Shown here one piece after another: positions 53,772 through 62,416 of a DNA stretch of 64,000 bases. The notes under the pieces were generated by a model. It was not told the origin of the DNA and made no database searches. It saw only the letters and a list, made by a program, of their open reading frames with translations. Source of the stretch: Pseudomonas laurylsulfativorans (GTDB lineage Bacteria > Pseudomonadota > Gammaproteobacteria > Pseudomonadales > Pseudomonadaceae); the NCBI RefSeq assembly GCF_002906155.1, contig NZ_MUJK01000007.1:1-64000 (forward strand). Direction: 5' to 3'. Position 1 is the first letter of the stretch. The number at the start of each line of letters is the position of its first letter. The translations under genes and the position numbers were made by a program.

Positions 53772-54497
53772 TTAGCGGGAGAGCCAGATCAGGGAGGCGA
53801 ATCGACCGGTGCGAGAGGCACGGCGATAAGAAAAGAAGCGTGGGTCGGTCACGGTGCAGAAACCGCCCCCATAAACAGCCGTTACTCCGCGAGCCGCCAG
53901 ACGCAAGCGGGCCAACATATAGATGTCGGCCATGAACTTCCCGGCGTTTTGACTCGGTACAAAGGCTTCAGCCGCTTGCGGCAACTGTTGCACGAAGGTT
54001 TCGCGCACTTCCGGGCCGACTTCAAAGGCTTGTGGGCCAATGGCCGGACCGAGCCACACCAATACCTCGGCAGGCGGTACCGCCAGACTGTCGAGCGTAG
54101 CTTCCAGCACACCCGCCGCCAACCCGCGCCAACCGGCATGAGCTGCCGCAACACGAGTGCCGGCACGGTCGCAAAACAGCGCTGGCAGGCAATCGGCCGT
54201 CATCGCCGCGCAAGCAATGCCGGGTGTCGAAGTCCAACTGGCATCGGCAGTGTCCACCCGGCTCGGATCGGCATGAGCCACGACAATGCCGTGGACCTGC
54301 TGCAACCAGGCCGGTTGAATCGAGAAATGTTCGGTAAGGCGACGGCGATTCTCGGCAACAGCTTCAGGGCTGTCGTCGACGTGATCGCCGAGGTTGAGGC
54401 TGTCGAACGGCGCCATACTGACGCCGCCCGCACGGGTGGTTACACAGGCTTTGACCCCGGCCGGCGCGGGCCAGTCAGGAATCAGCCAGTCACTCAT
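53772..54497 (-). CDS. pgeF: Peptidoglycan editing factor PgeF (YfiH family)
   Basis: 241 residues of the laccase-domain/YfiH family. Metal-binding residues appear in VHGIVVAHAD, MTADCLPALFCD (with Cys) and VAAAHAGWRGLAAGVLE. It removes wrongly incorporated L-serine from peptidoglycan precursors in E. coli. The start overlaps the rluD stop by four bases; the rluD-pgeF-clpB order is conserved. Confidence 0.93.
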   Translation of the reverse strand: MSDWLIPDWPAPAGVKACVTTRAGGVSMAPFDSLNLGDHVDDSPEAVAENRRRLTEHFSIQPAWLQQVHGIVVAHADPSRVDTADASWTSTPGIACAAMTADCLPALFCDRAGTRVAAAHAGWRGLAAGVLEATLDSLAVPPAEVLVWLGPAIGPQAFEVGPEVRETFVQQLPQAAEAFVPSQNAGKFMADIYMLARLRLAARGVTAVYGGGFCTVTDPRFFSYRRASRTGRFASLIWLSR

Positions 54498-55456
54498 CCG
54501 ATGAACGCCTCGCGGTCTTGCTTGAGCAGGGTCAGCAACCAGACGAAATCTTCCGGCAAAGGCGATTCCCAGCTCATGCGCTTACCAGTGGTCGGATGAT
54601 CCAGTTCCAGGAAACGCGCATGCAGCGCCTGACGCGGGAAGCTTTTCAACGACTCGACCATGGTCGGGTTGGCTGCCGGCGGGATACGGAAACGACCGCC
54701 GTAGGCAGGGTCTCCGACCAACGGGTAGTTGATGTGCGCCATGTGCACGCGAATCTGGTGCGTACGACCCGTTTCCAGCTTCACCCGCACGTGAGTGTGG
54801 GAGCGGAAGCGCTCAAGCACGCGGTAATGGCTAACGGCTTGCTTGCCACCTTCCATCACGGCCATGCGCTGGCGCTGCTGGCCGTGACGACCGATCGGCG
54901 CATTGATCTTGCCACCGGCTGTCACCACACCGATCACGATGCACTCGTAGATCCGGCTGACGCTGCGGCTCTGCAACTGTGTAACCAGCTGCGTCTGCGC
55001 TTGAATGGTCTTGGCCACCACCATCAGACCGGTGGTGTCCTTGTCCAGGCGATGCACGATACCGGCGCGGGGCACATTGATAATGTCCGGCACGTGGTGC
55101 AGCAAGGCGTTGAGCAAGGTGCCATCGGCATGACCGGCAGCCGGGTGCACCACCAGGCCCGCAGGCTTGTTGATCACCAGGATGTCGTCGTCTTCGTAGA
55201 CGATGTCCAGGGCAATGTCTTGAGCGACCCATTCACCCTGAGCTTCCTGCTCGGCAGTCAACTCAAGGATGGCGCCGCCATGGACGATGTCTCGCGGGCG
55301 GATAACCGCCCCATCCACAGTCAGGCGGCCGTCTTTGATCCAGGCGGAAAGGCGCGAGCGCGAGTGCTCAGCGAATAATTGTGCGGCGACTTGATCGAGG
55401 CGTTGGCCGCCCAATTCGGACGGCACCTCTGCGCGAAGTTCAATTTTATCGGACAT
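54494..55456 (-). CDS. rluD: 23S rRNA pseudouridine synthase RluD
   Basis: 320 residues: an S4 RNA-binding domain (about 15-80; RLDQVAAQLFAEHSRSRLSAWI) and the catalytic domain with Asp138 in IVHRLDKDTTGL. It makes pseudouridines 1911, 1915 and 1917 in helix 69 of 23S rRNA. The ATG at 55456 gives MSDKIELRAEVP. Divergent from bamD, 151 bases between. Confidence 0.96.
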   Translation of the reverse strand: MSDKIELRAEVPSELGGQRLDQVAAQLFAEHSRSRLSAWIKDGRLTVDGAVIRPRDIVHGGAILELTAEQEAQGEWVAQDIALDIVYEDDDILVINKPAGLVVHPAAGHADGTLLNALLHHVPDIINVPRAGIVHRLDKDTTGLMVVAKTIQAQTQLVTQLQSRSVSRIYECIVIGVVTAGGKINAPIGRHGQQRQRMAVMEGGKQAVSHYRVLERFRSHTHVRVKLETGRTHQIRVHMAHINYPLVGDPAYGGRFRIPPAANPTMVESLKSFPRQALHARFLELDHPTTGKRMSWESPLPEDFVWLLTLLKQDREAFIG

Positions 55457-55607
55457 GCTCAGACTAGGCGTCGGCACAGCCTTTGGTTTCGGCTGCGCGC
55501 TTGTGGTTAAATACGGCGTCTTTTGCCCCGAGGCTATTCAACGGGGCGCTCATCATAACAGGACGGCCACGCCCAAGACAGCGGCCGTCATAGGGACGCA
55601 AGCCGCC

Positions 55608-56630
55608 ATGCAAGTGAAACACCTGCTGCTGATCGCCATCCTCGCATTGACCGCTGCTTGCTCATCGAAGGAAGTCGTAGACGAAAACCTCAGTGAAGTC
55701 GAGCTGTACCAACAGGCTCAAAATGACCTGGACAACAGTAGCTACACCAGCGCCATTGCCAAGCTGAAGGCTCTGGAATCGCGTTATCCGTTCGGTCGTT
55801 ATGCCGATCAGGCACAACTCGAGCTCATCTACGCCAACTACAAGAACACCGAGCCAGAAGCGGCCAAGTCCGCTGCTGAGCGCTTCATTCGCCTGCACCC
55901 ACAGCATCCGAACGTCGATTACGCCTACTACCTCAAGGGCCTGACTTCTTTCGACCAGGACGTCGGCCTGCTGGCGCGATTCCTGCCGCTGGACATGACC
56001 AAGCGCGACCCGGGCGCCGCCCGCGACTCCTATAACGAGTTCGCCCAACTGACCAGCCGCTTCCCGAACAGCCGCTACGCGCCAGACGCCAAGCAGCGCA
56101 TGATTTACCTGCGCAACCTGCTGGCGGCCTACGAAATTCACGTGGCCGACTACTACCTGACCCGTCAGGCCTATGTCGCCGCCGCGAACCGTGGTCGTTA
56201 CGTGGTGGAAAACTTCCAGGAAACCCCTTCGGTCGGCGACGGCCTGGCGGTGATGACCGAGGCCTACCAGCGCCTGCACCTGGATGAACTGGCAGCCACC
56301 AGCCTGGAAACCCTGAAGCTCAACTACCCGAACCACCCGACGCTGGTGGACGGTCAGTTCGTACCGACCGTGGCCGAAGCCGACAACCGTTCGTGGCTGA
56401 GCAAGGCGACCCTGGGCCTGATCGAGTCCCGTCCGCCACTGCCACCGGGCGAAACCCGCGCCAACCAGGACGTACAGAAGCAGTTCCAGGATGCCAAGGA
56501 CGCAATCCCGGCCGAGCTCAAGCCTAAAGACGGCAATGGCGACGTGATCGAAGAAGAAAATCACGAAGCGGAAGGCAACAACAGCGACCGCTCGTGGTTC
56601 AGCTATATGACCTTCGGCGTGTTCGACTGA
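55608..56630 (+). CDS. bamD: Outer membrane assembly lipoprotein BamD
   Basis: 340 residues. Lipoprotein signal with lipobox LTAACSS (Cys18), then five TPR-like repeats (about 30-250; for example YASAIAKLKALESRYPFGRY-like pattern) that bind BamA. The C-terminal about 90 residues are longer than in E. coli BamD (245 residues), which is normal for pseudomonads. Part of the BAM complex that inserts beta-barrel proteins; essential. Confidence 0.95.
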   Translation: MQVKHLLLIAILALTAACSSKEVVDENLSEVELYQQAQNDLDNSSYTSAIAKLKALESRYPFGRYADQAQLELIYANYKNTEPEAAKSAAERFIRLHPQHPNVDYAYYLKGLTSFDQDVGLLARFLPLDMTKRDPGAARDSYNEFAQLTSRFPNSRYAPDAKQRMIYLRNLLAAYEIHVADYYLTRQAYVAAANRGRYVVENFQETPSVGDGLAVMTEAYQRLHLDELAATSLETLKLNYPNHPTLVDGQFVPTVAEADNRSWLSKATLGLIESRPPLPPGETRANQDVQKQFQDAKDAIPAELKPKDGNGDVIEEENHEAEGNNSDRSWFSYMTFGVFD

Positions 56631-56658
56631 CAGCTGCGGTTGTGCAAAAAGGGAGACT

Positions 56659-56758
56659 TGTAGGAGCGAGCTTGCTCGCGATGGACGTCAACGTTAACGC
56701 GCTTTGTCTGAATAAACGCGTCGTCCTTGAGACCATCGCGAGCAAGCTCGCTCCTACA
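56659..56758. repeat. REPIN, class A
   Basis: Inverted TGTAGGAGCGAGCTTGCTCG units around about 50 bases, after bamD. Confidence 0.85.
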
Positions 56759-56830
56759 TAAGCTATTAGGCTGTGCGCTGGCCATGTCCTTGGCTAAACT
56801 GCCGCTTCATCAATCAAAAAGCAGCTCACC

Positions 56831-57064
56831 ATGCTTCGTTTATTGTTCTGGATTGCCCTGATTGCCGCTGCCGTATGGTTCTGGCGCAAGTTCAAGGGTC
56901 AGGCTTCCACCCCCAGATCCCCTTCCGAGCGGGAAGCGGCGCCCATGGTCCGTTGCGCCCATTGCGGTGTTCACCTGCCCCGTGACCGCGCGTTGAGCCT
57001 CGACCAACGCTGGTATTGCAGCCAGGCTCATCTTGAGCAAGACAAGGGCTCCAGCGGCCGCTGA
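56831..57064 (+). CDS. PP0621 family zinc-ribbon-like membrane protein
   Basis: 77 residues: one N-terminal membrane segment (about 3-19) and a small cysteine domain CAHCGVHLPRDRAL...WYCSQAHLE, with C-x2-C and a distant C. Named for P. putida PP0621, found beside bamD. Function unknown. It lies immediately upstream of the pilS remnant, as in relatives with intact pilSR. Confidence 0.85.
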   Translation: MLRLLFWIALIAAAVWFWRKFKGQASTPRSPSEREAAPMVRCAHCGVHLPRDRALSLDQRWYCSQAHLEQDKGSSGR

Positions 57065-57077
57065 CACTTCAGCCGAA

Positions 57078-57410
57078 ATGACAGCTGATTGAGGTTTATC
57101 GCGAATACCCAAGGAACTGAAAGGCGTCGATCGACGTCTGACGCAGATTATTCAAGACCAAACTCTGCGAATGAACCGGGTAATCGAAAACGTCCTGCAC
57201 CTGCAACGTCGCGAGCAAATGTCGCTACGGCTCGACCTGAAATCACTGGAAATATTCGATAGTGAAGCCCCCGCCCCCTATATCAGGGGCTGGGGACTTT
57301 ATCGGTCCGGCCAGCCGGGCGAAAGCACTCTGTCCCGCCTAGACTTCAAGGCACGCCAGGAAAGCGGCTGCTTTTGCATGACCTTTGCTCACGGACGGAA
57401 CCTACGTTGA
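57078..57410 (+). pseudogene. pilS: Remnant of pilS, sensor kinase of the type IV pilus regulon
   Basis: One 111-codon frame. It opens MTAD then TGA at codon 5. After that comes a piece matching the PilS dimerisation domain (ELKGVDRRLTQIIQDQTLRM, then VIENVLHLQRR), then a jump to the C-terminus (LYRSGQPGESTLSRLDF, ending in a TFAH-like motif). An intact PilS has about 530 residues. Missing are the six membrane segments, the phospho-acceptor histidine and nearly all of the ATP-binding domain, so at least two large deletions plus a stop have occurred. The frame ends inside pilR exactly as the intact gene would. Confidence 0.88.
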
Positions 57411-58744
57411 ACACGAGACCCCGACAAAAAGTCTTGATCGTCGATGACGAACCGGACATTCGCGAACTCCTGGAAATCACCCTGGGAAGGATGAAGCTGG
57501 AGACGTTCAACGCCCGCAACGTCGGCGAAGCGCAATCCCTGCTAAAACGCGAAACCTTCGATTTATGCCTGACCGACATGCAGTTGCCGGATGGAACCGG
57601 CCTGGAGTTGGTGCAGCACATCCAGCAACGCCACCCCCAGGTCCAGGTGGCGATGATCACCGCCTACGCCAGTCTCGAAACCGCAATCAACGTGCTCAAG
57701 GCCGGGGCGTTCGACTTCCTGACCAAACCGGTGGACCTTACGCGCCTGCGTGAACTGGTCACCAGCGCCCTGGTGCTTCCGGTCCGTGGGGCCGGCATCG
57801 ATCGTCGCTTGCTGGGCGACTCATTGCCCATGCGCGACCTGCGCAAACACATCACCAAACTGGCCAGCAGCCATGCAACGGTATACATCAGTGGAGAGTC
57901 CGGTAGTGGCAAGGAGTTGGTCGCGCGCCTGATTCATGATCAAAGCCCTCGCGCCAATCAGCCGTTCATACCGATCAACTGCGCGGCGATCCCTTCGGAA
58001 CTGTTGGAGAGCGAGTTTTTCGGCCATCGCAAAGGCAGTTTCAGCGGCGCCATCGAAGACACACCTGGCCTGTTCCAGACCGCTCACGGCGGCACCCTGC
58101 TCCTCGACGAAGTGGCTGACCTGCCGCTGACCATGCAAGTCAAACTGCTGCGTGCGATTCAGGAGAAAGCCGTACGCAGTGTCGGCGGACAGCAGGAAGT
58201 ACCAGTGGATGTGCGCATTCTCTGCGCCACCCACAAGGACCTTGGCGCCGAAGTCGCCGCCGGCCGATTTCGCCATGATCTCTACTACCGCTTGAACGTA
58301 ATCGAACTCCGGGTGCCGCCCTTGCGCGAGCGTCGTGATGACATCGAAATGCTAGCCAGCCACATACTCAAGCGCCTGGCCGCCGAAAACGGTCAACCAG
58401 CGGCGAGACTCGACCCCCAAGCTCTCGATGCGCTGAAAAGCTATCGCTTCCCGGGCAATGTGCGGGAACTGGAAAACATGCTCGAACGAGCGCACACCCT
58501 GTGTGAGAACAATCAGATCGAAGCCGGCGACCTGCGCCTGGCTGAAGGCAACTGCGGGGCTGAAAGCGGCCTGCCGGACCTGACCCGGATCGACAACCTG
58601 GAAACCTACCTGGAGAACGTCGAACGCCAACTACTGCTCCATGCCCTGGAGGAAACCCGCTGGAACCGCACGGCGGCGGCTCAGCGGTTGAATCTGTCAT
58701 TCAGGTCGATGCGTTACCGGCTCAAGAAGTTGGGACTGGATTGA
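57407..58744 (+). CDS. pilR: NtrC-family response regulator PilR
   Basis: 445 residues, intact. Receiver with Asp57 (LTDMQLPDG), AAA+ domain with Walker A GESGSGKE (163-170), and a Fis-type helix-turn-helix (RTAAAQRLNLSFRSMRYRLKKLG). It activates pilA from a sigma-54 promoter. The GAFTGA contact loop reads GSFSGA (210-215), with Ser213 in place of the usual Thr. Start is TTG 57407, overlapping the remnant pilS stop; this matches PilR proteins of 445 residues. Its normal partner kinase is destroyed upstream. Confidence 0.92.
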   Translation: MNTRPRQKVLIVDDEPDIRELLEITLGRMKLETFNARNVGEAQSLLKRETFDLCLTDMQLPDGTGLELVQHIQQRHPQVQVAMITAYASLETAINVLKAGAFDFLTKPVDLTRLRELVTSALVLPVRGAGIDRRLLGDSLPMRDLRKHITKLASSHATVYISGESGSGKELVARLIHDQSPRANQPFIPINCAAIPSELLESEFFGHRKGSFSGAIEDTPGLFQTAHGGTLLLDEVADLPLTMQVKLLRAIQEKAVRSVGGQQEVPVDVRILCATHKDLGAEVAAGRFRHDLYYRLNVIELRVPPLRERRDDIEMLASHILKRLAAENGQPAARLDPQALDALKSYRFPGNVRELENMLERAHTLCENNQIEAGDLRLAEGNCGAESGLPDLTRIDNLETYLENVERQLLLHALEETRWNRTAAAQRLNLSFRSMRYRLKKLGLD

Positions 58745-58747
58745 CCC

Positions 58748-58773
58748 CCTGTGGGAGCGGGCTTGCATCGCGA
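58748..58773. repeat. Degenerate REP half-element
   Basis: CTGTGGGAGCGGGCTTGC resembles the left arm of a class D REP and continues into CATCGCGA, but no matching right arm follows before thiO. Confidence 0.5.
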
Positions 58774-58799
58774 AGAGGCCCTGACAGACGCCCCTGAAG

Positions 58800-59900
58800 T
58801 CAGAGCCTCCCGACAGGCGCATAAGGCGCTGGATCGATAATGGGCGCCCGGCCCAGCATCACATCGGCAAACAACTGACATGACGCCGGCGCCAACACCA
58901 GCCCGTTACGGTAATGCCCGCAGTTGAGCCAAAGCCCGTCAAACCCCGGCACCGGGCCGATAAATGGAATGCCCTCGGGTGATCCCGGGCGCAAGCCAGC
59001 CCAATGCCCGACCACTTCGGCATTGGCCAGCGCCGGGATCAACTCCACCGCGGACGCCTTCAGACTTTCCAGCGCGGCCCCGGTCGGCGTCTTGTCAAAG
59101 CCTTCATGCTCCAGCGTACTGCCGATCAGTATGTGCCCGTCGCGCCGGGGGATCGCATAACGGCCCTTGGCCAGAATCATGCTCGGCAGAAAGTCCGCCG
59201 CACACTTGTAGAGAATCATCTGCCCTTTCACCGGCTCGACCGGCAACCTCAGATCAAGACACTTGAGCAAATCGCCGCTCCAGGCCCCGGCCGTCAGGAC
59301 GACTTGATCGCCGAGAACAGCACCAGTGGCCGCCTGCACGCCGACCACTTTATTGCCGTCACGAACAAACCCGCTGACTTCGCACTGCTCATGGATCGTC
59401 ACATTCGGCAGTGCCAGCAACGCTGCCTTGAGTGACTTCACCAGACGCGGATTGCGCACGTTGGCGACATCGGCCATGTAGATCGCCCGGGAAAAACCGC
59501 TGCCCAGTACCGGCACGGCGTCGTGTGCTGCCGAGATATCCACCGCACTCAACGGACGGTTTTCCCGGACAGCCCATGCCAACGCTTCAGCCTCGTCATC
59601 CAGATCCAGCCAGTACAGACCGGTGGTGTGCACTTCAGGATCAACGCCGGTGGCGGCAAACAAGCGCTCACCCAGTTGTGGATAAAAGTCCTGGGACCAG
59701 TGAGCCAACGCTGTGACCGCCGGGCTGTAGCGCCACGGGTAAAGCGGCGAAACGATACCGCCGCCGGCCCAGGACGACTCCTGGCCGACATTGGAGCGAT
59801 CCAGCAGCACAACACTTTGCACTTCGGAGGCGAGATTGAAGGCCGTCAGCAAGCCAATCACCCCACCGCCGACAATCACCACTTGCTGTTGCCTGGTCAT
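58800..59900 (-). CDS. thiO: Glycine oxidase ThiO
   Basis: 366 residues, DadA-like FAD-dependent amine oxidase. N-terminal FAD motif VVIVGGGVIGLLTAFNLA, and a WAGGGIVSPLYPWRYSPA segment as in ThiO. It oxidises glycine to the imine for the thiazole ring of thiamine. The ATG at 59900 was preferred to an in-frame TTG at 59912. In PAO1 the equivalent gene also sits between pilR and the fimT/pilin cluster. Confidence 0.88.
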   Translation of the reverse strand: MTRQQQVVIVGGGVIGLLTAFNLASEVQSVVLLDRSNVGQESSWAGGGIVSPLYPWRYSPAVTALAHWSQDFYPQLGERLFAATGVDPEVHTTGLYWLDLDDEAEALAWAVRENRPLSAVDISAAHDAVPVLGSGFSRAIYMADVANVRNPRLVKSLKAALLALPNVTIHEQCEVSGFVRDGNKVVGVQAATGAVLGDQVVLTAGAWSGDLLKCLDLRLPVEPVKGQMILYKCAADFLPSMILAKGRYAIPRRDGHILIGSTLEHEGFDKTPTGAALESLKASAVELIPALANAEVVGHWAGLRPGSPEGIPFIGPVPGFDGLWLNCGHYRNGLVLAPASCQLFADVMLGRAPIIDPAPYAPVGRL

Positions 59901-59956
59901 GTTCTGATCCAATCGTTAAATAGACAGAGGGTGCAAAAGGCACCCGAAAAAGAATC

Positions 59957-60358
59957 TCAGCGCCCCCAGCAGTCTTTGCTGGTCAGGCCGGATTTTGCGT
60001 TGACCATGCCCAGGACACCCGTGTTGGTGATGGTCAGATCACCACACTTGTCAGTGGCCATGCTTGAATCAGCCTTGCGTACCGCCGTCAGCAGAAAGGT
60101 CTGGTCGGTCAGGGTCGGTGTGATGTTGTAGTAATCATTACCGGCACTGAGGCCCGTCGCATCGGTGTAGACATTTTTCTGCGAGTAGAAACGCTCCAGG
60201 AGTTGCGCCTGCTCCGAGAGCAGACCGGTCACTTCTGCGCGACGGCCCTTGTTCAGGTACTCGGTGAAACTCGGGGCGGCAATGGTCATGACAATCCCGA
60301 TGATCGCAATCACGATCATGATTTCGATCAGGGTAAAACCGCGGTTGGAACTACGCAT
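59957..60358 (-). CDS. pilE: Type IV minor pilin PilE
   Basis: 133 residues. Prepilin leader cut after Gly7 (RSSNRG/FTLIEIMIVIAIIG) with mature Glu5 present. Two cysteines (CGD...SKDCWGR) likely form the C-terminal disulfide. Minor pilins prime pilus assembly. Last gene of the fimU-pilV-pilW-pilX-(small gene)-pilE operon, 14 bases after the small gene. Confidence 0.9.
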   Translation of the reverse strand: MRSSNRGFTLIEIMIVIAIIGIVMTIAAPSFTEYLNKGRRAEVTGLLSEQAQLLERFYSQKNVYTDATGLSAGNDYYNITPTLTDQTFLLTAVRKADSSMATDKCGDLTITNTGVLGMVNAKSGLTSKDCWGR

Positions 60359-60372
60359 GCATCAACTCTCAC

Positions 60373-60786
60373 TCACTGTATTTGTCGCCACATGATGCGA
60401 CGGTTGCCGCCGGATTTTTCCACCCCCGGAGTACCGTCGCCAGTGGAATCGTTCACGGCCCCGCCATAGTCGCTGGCGTCCTGGGTCGAATGTTCTCCGA
60501 TAAAGATCACGCCATCGGAGAGCGTGTCGCTGTTGTCGACCACACCATCGGCGTTGCTGTCGAGCATCTTAACGCTGATCGCCTCGGGCAGCTTCAGGCA
60601 GACGGCTTGCAAGCCCTGATTGCCATGATAGAAACCGTACCAGTTACCATTCGACAGACAGGTTGGCCGGTTCAGCGCTGGCGAATCCGCTGGCGCGGCT
60701 GCATGCGCCGACATCGACAGGTCAAGCGCGACAACGACGCCGAGCAGGTGTGACCATAACCTGACTGGTCGCTCAGTACTTCGCAT
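60373..60786 (-). CDS. Small exported protein in the pilY1 position
   Basis: 137 residues with a signal peptide (LLGVVVALDLSMSAHA). The mature part has an EF-hand-like acidic loop DSNADGVVDNSD and a C-terminus NRRIMWRQIQ reminiscent of the PilY1 end. The large pilus tip adhesin PilY1 (over 1,000 residues in P. aeruginosa) normally lies here. This could be a deletion product joining the PilY1 signal peptide and C-terminal tail, or a distinct PilY2-like gene. GGAGAG precedes the ATG, and the start overlaps pilX by 14 bases. Probably expressed. Confidence 0.65.
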   Translation of the reverse strand: MRSTERPVRLWSHLLGVVVALDLSMSAHAAAPADSPALNRPTCLSNGNWYGFYHGNQGLQAVCLKLPEAISVKMLDSNADGVVDNSDTLSDGVIFIGEHSTQDASDYGGAVNDSTGDGTPGVEKSGGNRRIMWRQIQ

Positions 60787-61252
60787 AGATACTCTCCACC
60801 ACACTGCGCGAATGCCCCGCGATGCCGACTGCCGTTACCCGATACAAGGTCGCCTGGGTATTGATTGGCACATTCACCGCCTTCTTGCTGACACCGATGT
60901 TTTGCACGCCATAAAAACCCTTGCCCGATGCAATCCAGGTCACTCCGGAAGTGGCGTTGAAACCGGCTGCGGTAATGGTCGAGGACTCGGACGGTGGTGC
61001 ACATTGAACGATGCCGCTGCAAACAGGTAGCGCATAACTGTCCAGTTGCACTCCACTCTCACCCACCCGCAATGCTGCCTCGGCGCTCTGGAACGACTGG
61101 TTGTGCAAGGCGACGCTACCGGCCATTTTTTCCTGCAGGGTCGCACTCTGCATCGAGGAGAGACCAATCAGCGTCAGCAAGAGCAAGAACACCAGACTGA
61201 CCAGCAGCGCCATGCCGCACTGGGTGTGATACGTCATGGGAGAACGATTCAA
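60773..61252 (-). CDS. pilX: Type IV minor pilin PilX
   Basis: 159 residues. A short leader (NRSPMTYHTQCG) precedes the hydrophobic stretch MALLVSLVFLLLLTLIG; cleavage after Gly is likely. Glu5 is replaced by a hydrophobic residue, as in other PilX/GspK-type proteins. LSSMQSATLQEKMAGS matches PilX. I prefer TTG 61252, which has GAGGGA upstream, over ATG 61237 or a farther ATG. Confidence 0.85.
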   Translation of the reverse strand: MNRSPMTYHTQCGMALLVSLVFLLLLTLIGLSSMQSATLQEKMAGSVALHNQSFQSAEAALRVGESGVQLDSYALPVCSGIVQCAPPSESSTITAAGFNATSGVTWIASGKGFYGVQNIGVSKKAVNVPINTQATLYRVTAVGIAGHSRSVVESIYAKY

Positions 61253-61262
61253 TGGTATTCCC

Positions 61263-61970
61263 TCATGGCAAGCGGTTGCGCAGAGCGGCAACCACGTTGA
61301 AGGTTTGATCACTCACTCGGTGGCGCGGATCGGTGAGGGTCAGCCTCAGGCGAACGCTACGAATCAGCGCGGGGTCCGGCGGGTTGCTGCTGTAGCGGGA
61401 TGCAGCCAGATCAGTCGCCGTGCTGGCCAAGCCGAAGCTCACGTCGAAAGCGCCGACGTTATCCACCAATACCTGGGATGCTGCGGCCCCGCCCTTCATG
61501 AGCAACTGGTTGTTGCTGAAGCTGTAAGTCAGACGCCGGATTGGAAATGCCTGCTGCCCTGCCGCTGGCGTCCGGCCTTCGCTGTAGGCCGTCGAATTGT
61601 CTCGACAATCGGAAAGCACGGTCCAGTCCGGTTTGTCGCCATTGGCGCCGACATCCGCCATCACCAGCGTCAAACTGCGACTGCCATTGTCCCAACGGAT
61701 CGGCGTTGTACGACTGGCATGGAAATCACCTTTCTGACTTGAATCAGTGATCGTTTCCAGACAACCGAACATCCCGACCATGCGGATTTCCTTAATCATT
61801 TTGCTCAACACGAAACGTGCATCCTCCTGCATGTTCGCGGCCGCATTCTGGCTGAGATAGGTGTTCTTGGCCGCGATGAAAACCTGCACTACGCCGAGCA
61901 CCACGATCAGGCTCAATGCCAGGGCAATCAGCAACTCGACCAGGCTAAAGCCTCTGCTACGCCGACTCAT
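61263..61970 (-). CDS. pilW: Type IV minor pilin PilW
   Basis: 235 residues with prepilin motif RRSRG/FSLVELLIALALSL and the larger C-terminal domain usual for PilW. It starts four bases inside the end of pilV and ends 11 bases before pilX. Intact by length. Confidence 0.9.
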   Translation of the reverse strand: MSRRSRGFSLVELLIALALSLIVVLGVVQVFIAAKNTYLSQNAAANMQEDARFVLSKMIKEIRMVGMFGCLETITDSSQKGDFHASRTTPIRWDNGSRSLTLVMADVGANGDKPDWTVLSDCRDNSTAYSEGRTPAAGQQAFPIRRLTYSFSNNQLLMKGGAAASQVLVDNVGAFDVSFGLASTATDLAASRYSSNPPDPALIRSVRLRLTLTDPRHRVSDQTFNVVAALRNRLP

Positions 61971-62416
61971 GGGATCACCACCGGATCAATGGCCGTCCGG
62001 CTGCTCAGGACAAAGCTGCGCCGCGAGTCGGCAGCATTGGCAGCCCGTGAGTCGTCCCAGGTAATCGTGATGGTGTACACCTGCTGATTGACAGTGACAC
62101 TGCCGGTCGCGGATGCACCGAGCGAGCTGACAATGTTGGCATTGAAGTCAAAGAGGTCCTGATCCCGGGCAGCGTCTGGATTGCCCGAAGCCGGAGGCGC
62201 AATGGTGTAGTCCGCAGCTGCGTTGGCGCGAATACGGTCCAGCATGTCGTAGGCGATAAAACTGGCCTGACTGGTCATGCGTGCGCTGTCCGTGTACTTC
62301 AGCGCATTGAGCTGAAACGCCGCTGCGCCCAGCAACGCCACTCCCAGAATGACTAACGCCACCAGGACTTCGACCAGCGTCATGCCCTCCTGCGAGCCTT
62401 GCATCCCTGCCCTCAT
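61967..62416 (-). CDS. pilV: Type IV minor pilin PilV
   Basis: 149 residues with prepilin motif QEG/MTLVEVLVALVILG. GGGAGGA lies eight bases before the ATG at 62416, which overlaps the fimU stop (ATGA). Also overlaps pilW by four bases, so the minor pilins are a tightly coupled operon. Confidence 0.9.
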   Translation of the reverse strand: MRAGMQGSQEGMTLVEVLVALVILGVALLGAAAFQLNALKYTDSARMTSQASFIAYDMLDRIRANAAADYTIAPPASGNPDAARDQDLFDFNANIVSSLGASATGSVTVNQQVYTITITWDDSRAANAADSRRSFVLSSRTAIDPVVIP

